Below are positions 60,084 to 64,000 of a stretch of DNA of 64,000 bases, piece after piece; the stretch's first letter is position 1, and every line of letters begins with the position of its first letter. The stretch is taken from assembly GCF_004028095.1 (NCBI RefSeq), contig NZ_SBHM01000007.1, positions 2,852,001 through 2,916,000 on the forward strand, given 5' to 3'. A program made the translations under genes and the position numbers. The notes under the pieces were generated by a model. That model made no database searches, was not told the origin of the DNA, and worked only from the letters and a program-made list of their open reading frames with translations. This DNA comes from Paenarthrobacter ureafaciens (lineage in GTDB: Bacteria; Actinomycetota; Actinomycetes; Actinomycetales; Micrococcaceae).

Positions 60084-62627
60084 GTGCGTATCCCACTTTC
60101 CTGGTTGCGCGAGTTCGCACAGGTACCGGCCGATGCTACGGCCGAAGACGTCATGGCTGACCTGGTGAGGGTCGGCTTCGAAGAAGAAGAGGTCCACCGG
60201 CCCACGGACACCCTGAAGGGGCCGGTCGTCGTCGGGCAGGTGCTCAGCCTGGTCAAGGAACCGCAGAGCAACGGCAAGACCATCAACTGGTGCCAGGTCC
60301 GGGTCGTTCCCGAAGGGCAGGAACAGACCCTCACCGGCAAGGGCATCGATCCCTCCGGCGTCCAGGGCATTGTTTGCGGCGCGCACAATTTCGTGGAGGG
60401 GGACAAGGTTGTTGTGACCCTGCCGGGCGCCGTGCTGCCCGGGGACTTCCACATCTCTGCCCGCAAGACCTACGGTCACATGTCTGCTGGAATGATCGCT
60501 TCGGTCCGCGAGCTGGGCATCGGCGACGACCACGACGGCATCCTGGTGCTGTCCCGGATCGGTTTGGACCCGGAAATCGGAACCGACGCAATGGAACTGC
60601 TCGGCCTGTACGACCAAGCAGCGGAAATCAACGTCACTCCCGACCGCGGTTATGCCTTTTCCATCCGTGGAGTGGCCCGCGAATACGCCCACGCCACGGG
60701 TACCGCCTTCACGGATCCGGCATCCAGGGTCAACGCACCTGCCGGGCTCCAAGGCGGATACGGCGTCAAGCTCAACGACGACGCTCCAATCTACGGCAAG
60801 CCCGGCTGCGACCGGTTCGTGGCACGGACTGTCCGGGGTGTGGACCCCACGCGTCCCACGCCGCCGTGGATGGCATCCCGGCTTCGTCTGGCCGGCATCC
60901 GGAGCATCTCCCTGCCGGTGGACATCTCCAACTACGTCATGTTGGAACTCGGCCAGCCGAACCACTGCTACGACCTGGACAAGCTGTCCGGTGACATCGT
61001 CGTGCGGCGTGCCGTAGCCGGTGAGAAGATCACCACGCTCGATGACAAGGAGCGGACCCTCCACCCCGAGGATCTGCTGATCACCGACGATTCCGGTGCG
61101 ATCGGCATTGCCGGTGTCATGGGCGGCGCCCACACCGAGGTGTCGGATTCCACCACCAGCATCCTGGTGGAAGCGGCACACTTCGACGAGGTTTCGATTG
61201 CCCGCTCCCGCCGCCGGCACAAGCTGCCGTCCGAGGCTTCCAAGCGCTTCGAACGCGGCGTGGACTGGCACGTGGCCGACGTCGCCGCCCAGCGCGTCGT
61301 GGACCTGCTGGTGGAACTGGCCGGCGGCACCGCTGACGCGACCGGGACGGACGTCGGAACCGCGCCGGACGCCGTCACCATCGAACTGCCTGCCGACTAT
61401 GCCTCGAAGCGGATCGGCATCGATTTCACGGAGGAGCAGGTCACCACTTCCCTCGTTGACCTTGGCGCCACCGTGGAAAAGAACGACGGCGGCTACCGGG
61501 TTACGGCTCCAAGCTGGCGCCACGACCTCGAAACCAAGGAAGACCTGTCCGAGGAAGTCGCCCGTCTGGTCGGTTATGACAACATTCCCGCCACCTTGCC
61601 GGTGGCACCTCCGGGCCGTGGCCTGAGCCGGACCCAGCAGCAGAAGCGTCGCGTGGTGCAGGCCCTGGCAGATGCAGGCCTGACTGAGGTTCTGTCCTAC
61701 CCGTTCGTCTCCAAGGCCGCCAACGATACCTTCGGGGTAGCCGAGGAAGGCGCCGAACGGCCGGCACTGAAGCTCGCCAACCCGATCAGCGAAGAGCAGG
61801 GTTTCCTTCGCACGTCGATCCTGCCGGGACTGATCGAGGTCGCACGCCGGAACCACTCGCGGGGCTTCCGCGACGTAGCGTTGTACGAGGCCGGTTCGGT
61901 GTTCTTGCCGGAAGGGAAAATCGGTACCGAAAGCATCCCGCCGTTGGGCGTCAGGCCTGCGGATGAGGTTCTGGAGGGATTGTTCGACGGCGTTCCCCAC
62001 CAGCCGCTGCACATCGCGGCGGTCCTGACCGGCCATGATTCGCCGGCTGCCGCGACGCACACGCCGCGTGCCTGGGACTGGGCCGATGCCTTGGATGTTG
62101 CGCGGCTGATTGCCGACGTCCTTGGGGTTGAGCTGGTAGTCAGCCAGGGCAGCCACCAGGCCTTCCACCCGGGCCGGGCTGCCCGTCTGGCACTGCGCAG
62201 CGGTGACGTCGTGGGCTACGCCGGCGAACTGCACCCCAAGCTTTTGGCCGCCCACGACATGCCTGCGCGCTCCGTGGCGATGGAGATCAACGTCGAAGCG
62301 CTCTTTGAGGCTGCTGCTGACGTGATCGTCGCCAAGCACATCTCGGGCTTCCCCGTGGCCACCCAGGATGTGGCCTTGGTGGTCCCGCAGGATGTGCCCG
62401 CCGATGACGTCCTTGCCGCGCTTCGGGAGGGCGCAGGAGTGCTGCTGGAAGACGTGGCACTGTTCGATGTCTACTCGGGGCCGGGCATCGAAGAGGGTAA
62501 GAAGTCTTTGGCCTTCGGACTGCGCTTCCGCGCTGATGACCGTACCCTGACGGCAGATGAAGCTTCAGAGGCCCGGTCAGCTGCGGTGGCTGTTGCTGCC
62601 GAACGCTGTGGAGCCGTCCAGCGCTAG
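60084..62627 (+). CDS. pheT: Phenylalanine-tRNA ligase beta subunit
   Basis: 847-aa partner of PheS that binds tRNA and edits misacylated Tyr. Order: N-terminal MRIPLSWLREF, EMAP-like tRNA-binding domain (~40-155), B3/B4 editing domain (RLAGIRSISLPVDISNYVM to KLSGDIVVRRA), B5 (YASKRIGIDFTEEQV), the catalytic-like domain, and C-terminal FDX-ACB (HISGFPVATQDVALVVP to FGLRFRADDRTLTADEA). GTG 60084 follows the pheS stop. A perfect terminator closes the operon. Confidence 0.97.
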   Translation: MRIPLSWLREFAQVPADATAEDVMADLVRVGFEEEEVHRPTDTLKGPVVVGQVLSLVKEPQSNGKTINWCQVRVVPEGQEQTLTGKGIDPSGVQGIVCGAHNFVEGDKVVVTLPGAVLPGDFHISARKTYGHMSAGMIASVRELGIGDDHDGILVLSRIGLDPEIGTDAMELLGLYDQAAEINVTPDRGYAFSIRGVAREYAHATGTAFTDPASRVNAPAGLQGGYGVKLNDDAPIYGKPGCDRFVARTVRGVDPTRPTPPWMASRLRLAGIRSISLPVDISNYVMLELGQPNHCYDLDKLSGDIVVRRAVAGEKITTLDDKERTLHPEDLLITDDSGAIGIAGVMGGAHTEVSDSTTSILVEAAHFDEVSIARSRRRHKLPSEASKRFERGVDWHVADVAAQRVVDLLVELAGGTADATGTDVGTAPDAVTIELPADYASKRIGIDFTEEQVTTSLVDLGATVEKNDGGYRVTAPSWRHDLETKEDLSEEVARLVGYDNIPATLPVAPPGRGLSRTQQQKRRVVQALADAGLTEVLSYPFVSKAANDTFGVAEEGAERPALKLANPISEEQGFLRTSILPGLIEVARRNHSRGFRDVALYEAGSVFLPEGKIGTESIPPLGVRPADEVLEGLFDGVPHQPLHIAAVLTGHDSPAAATHTPRAWDWADALDVARLIADVLGVELVVSQGSHQAFHPGRAARLALRSGDVVGYAGELHPKLLAAHDMPARSVAMEINVEALFEAAADVIVAKHISGFPVATQDVALVVPQDVPADDVLAALREGAGVLLEDVALFDVYSGPGIEEGKKSLAFGLRFRADDRTLTADEASEARSAAVAVAAERCGAVQR

Positions 62628-62646
62628 CAGTGCTGTCAGGGAAGTG

Positions 62647-62695
62647 AAAGGCCCTGACAACCGTTCCGTTATGGATTCGGTTGTCAGGGCCTTTT
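62647..62695 (+). terminator. Terminator after pheST
   Basis: A 17-bp perfect stem (62647-62663 with 62678-62694, AAAGGCCCTGACAACCG) with a 14-nt loop ends in CCTTTTG. It probably also serves the convergent quinone reductase gene. Confidence 0.9.
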
Positions 62696-62730
62696 GTCGC
62701 TTCAGGGCCTGGGTGGTGTCCCGGTCGCGG

Positions 62731-63696
62731 CTAGGGGAGGAGCAGCACCTTGCCGGTGGTCTTCCGGCCTTCCAGGTCCCTGTGGGCCTGGGCTGCTTCT
62801 GCCAGCGGGTAGGTGGCGCCGACCCGGACGGACAACGTGCCGTTGGCGGCGGCGTCGAAAATTTCTGCGGCCCGCCAGCGCCGTTCGTGGGCGTTCTGGA
62901 CAAAGTGGCCCATCGTGGGACGCGTCAGGGAGAGCGAACCTCCGGCGTTGAGCCGCTGGGGATCGAACGGTGGAACGGGCCCGGAAGCCGCTCCGAACAG
63001 CACCATGGCGCCGCGGATCCGCAGGCTTCTCAGGGAATCGTCGAAAGTGTCCTTGCCGACGCCGTCGTACACCACATTCACGCCCTCACCGTCGGTGAGT
63101 TCCCGTACCTTGTCCGCAAAACCCTCGTAGCGCAGGACCTCATCGGCTCCCGCAAGCCGGGAAAGTTCGGCTTTTTCGTCCGAAGAAACGGTGGTGATGA
63201 CCCTGGCTCCGCGTGCCTTCAGCAGCTGGGTCAGCAAGAGCCCGACGCCACCGGCGCCTGCGTGGAGCAAAACGGTGTGTCCCGGTTCCACCCGGAATGA
63301 CGAGTTCATCAGGTAGTGGGCAGTGATGCCTTGAAGCGGCAAAGCGGCTGCGGTGTGGTCATCAACCCCGGCCGGGACAGGCAGGGCCTTATCGACATCC
63401 ACTACGGCGTACTCGGCGTAGGTCTTGGTTGCTTCCGCGGTGGCTACCCTGTCGCCAACAGCAAAATCTTCGACGCCTTCGCCCACCGCTTCAATGGTTC
63501 CGGCGGCTTCTGCGCCGGGAGTGAAAGGGTATTGAACCTTGTAGATCCCGCTGCGCTGGTAGGTCTCGATGAAGTTGACGCCGGCCGCCGCGACCTTGAT
63601 CAGCAGCTGGCCTGCGCCTGGGACGGGAGGTTCGACTGAAGCGTACTCGAGGACTTCAGGTCCTCCCGGTTTGTTGGCAACAATGGCGTGCGACAT
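62731..63696 (-). CDS. NADPH:quinone oxidoreductase, zeta-crystallin type
   Basis: MDR-superfamily reductase (321 aa). The N-terminal GroES-like domain has VAAAGVNFIETYQRSGIY and PFTPGAEAAG, and the NADPH-binding site is HAGAGGVGLLLTQLLK. The structural zinc cysteines are absent, as in quinone reductases (QOR). It reduces quinones or other electrophiles in one- or two-electron steps. Minus-strand TAGGAT (63752-63747) and GTGAGGAG give a normal promoter and ribosome site. Confidence 0.92.
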   Translation of the reverse strand: MSHAIVANKPGGPEVLEYASVEPPVPGAGQLLIKVAAAGVNFIETYQRSGIYKVQYPFTPGAEAAGTIEAVGEGVEDFAVGDRVATAEATKTYAEYAVVDVDKALPVPAGVDDHTAAALPLQGITAHYLMNSSFRVEPGHTVLLHAGAGGVGLLLTQLLKARGARVITTVSSDEKAELSRLAGADEVLRYEGFADKVRELTDGEGVNVVYDGVGKDTFDDSLRSLRIRGAMVLFGAASGPVPPFDPQRLNAGGSLSLTRPTMGHFVQNAHERRWRAAEIFDAAANGTLSVRVGATYPLAEAAQAHRDLEGRKTTGKVLLLP

Positions 63697-63781
63697 GGTG
63701 GCTCCTCACTCCGGGACGGTCCTTCCGGTGCCCGGTTCCAGGTTCCATCCTAGGGACGGACTGGACGCGACCGCGAAATTC

Positions 63782-64000
63782 CTAGCGTCGTCCGTGGGTT
63801 GAGGCCACCGGGCAATCGAAGCCGCGCCCGGCCGCCAGGCCTACCTCGTTCAGGTACCTGACCACTATTCCGTAGGACCCGGCCAGGGACGTTTCCGTGT
63901 AGGGGATGGAGTGCTTGGCGCAGAATGCACGCACTATTCCGGCTGCCTGGTGCAGGTGCGGGCGGGCCATATCCGGGAACAGGTGGTGCTCCACCTGCCT
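63782..64000 (-). CDS. Fatty-acid desaturase, C-terminal end (partial)
   Basis: The 72 codons present end a membrane acyl-CoA/acyl-lipid desaturase. RQVEHHLFPDMARP, at the very edge, is the third His box (HxxHH type) that binds the di-iron centre; then GIVRAFCAKHSIPYTE, typical of the family's C-terminal helix. The start and first two His boxes lie beyond base 64000. It is upstream of the quinone reductase on the same strand, 85 bp apart. Confidence 0.88.
   Translation of the reverse strand, partial: RQVEHHLFPDMARPHLHQAAGIVRAFCAKHSIPYTETSLAGSYGIVVRYLNEVGLAAGRGFDCPVASTHGRR

Noticed and set aside
1..64000. Mobile elements, CRISPR arrays, tRNA/rRNA genes, riboswitches
   Set aside because: No transposase, integrase, direct-repeat array, cloverleaf-like segment or recognised riboswitch core was found on reading both strands; a covariance-model scan would be decisive.

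Overview
The window is a high-GC stretch of a Micrococcaceae-type actinobacterium, most likely Arthrobacter sensu lato (Arthrobacter, Paenarthrobacter or Pseudarthrobacter). The evidence is gene order, the PriA-type HisA, ClgR, a DUF3046 gene before recA, TCGAAC/GTTCGA-type LexA boxes, and the long Ala/Pro-rich extensions on IF-2, IF-3 and L20. The exact genus is inference. I saw no rRNA, tRNA, CRISPR array, insertion sequence, prophage or origin.

Layout. 0-13.3 kb is a translation and RNA-processing block: nusA end, rnpM, infB, rbfA, guaD, a class I aminotransferase on the minus strand, truB, two small membrane proteins, ribF, rpsO, pnp and an M16 peptidase. 13.3-21.6 kb is a molybdenum cofactor island: moaA-moaD on the minus strand, then on the plus strand a two-component system, a membrane-anchored sulfite-oxidase-family enzyme and moeA-moaC-mog-moaE. 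It sits inside a gene order otherwise typical of actinobacteria. 21.7-31.4 kb carries dapB, a TPR-like membrane protein, an acyltransferase-like membrane protein (minus), a small SOS-controlled gene, dapA, rnj, ftsK, pgsA and cinA. 31.5-44.4 kb carries clgR, marR (minus), DUF3046, recA-recX-miaB-miaA-dapF, a methyltransferase (minus), hflX-dinG, and lexA divergent from a LysM cell-division-inhibitor candidate. 44.5-50.2 kb holds hisC-hisB-hisH, an unlisted 52-residue membrane protein, priA/hisA, sseB and an MFS transporter. 50.4-54.2 kb holds DUF1844 (minus), infC-rpmI-rplT with an attenuator-like leader, and a TrmH-family methyltransferase. 54.2-64 kb is more variable: an MFS exporter, a Nudix hydrolase, an Rv2578c-type radical SAM protein, pcp, a SIMPL protein with an HExxH partner, pheST, a quinone reductase and the end of a fatty-acid desaturase.

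How the genes work together. Three regulatory layers can be read directly. First, LexA-type operators lie at recA, between lexA and the LysM gene, at the radical SAM gene and at the small gene at 24.27 kb, so an SOS regulon is spread across the window. Second, at least 16 genes have a TANNNT -10 hexamer ending 6-7 nt before the start codon. This is the signature of leaderless mRNA and fixes several starts. Third, the infC, pnp, rpsO and hflX leaders contain stem-loops consistent with attenuation, autoregulation or processing. infC starts at ATT behind a clean ribosome binding site.

The least explained items are the SOS-driven DUF222-like small protein, the L20 protein fused to a C-terminal 'sunset'-like domain, the 52-residue membrane protein in the his operon, the two-component system in the molybdenum island, and the long hflX leader with a possible six-codon ORF.
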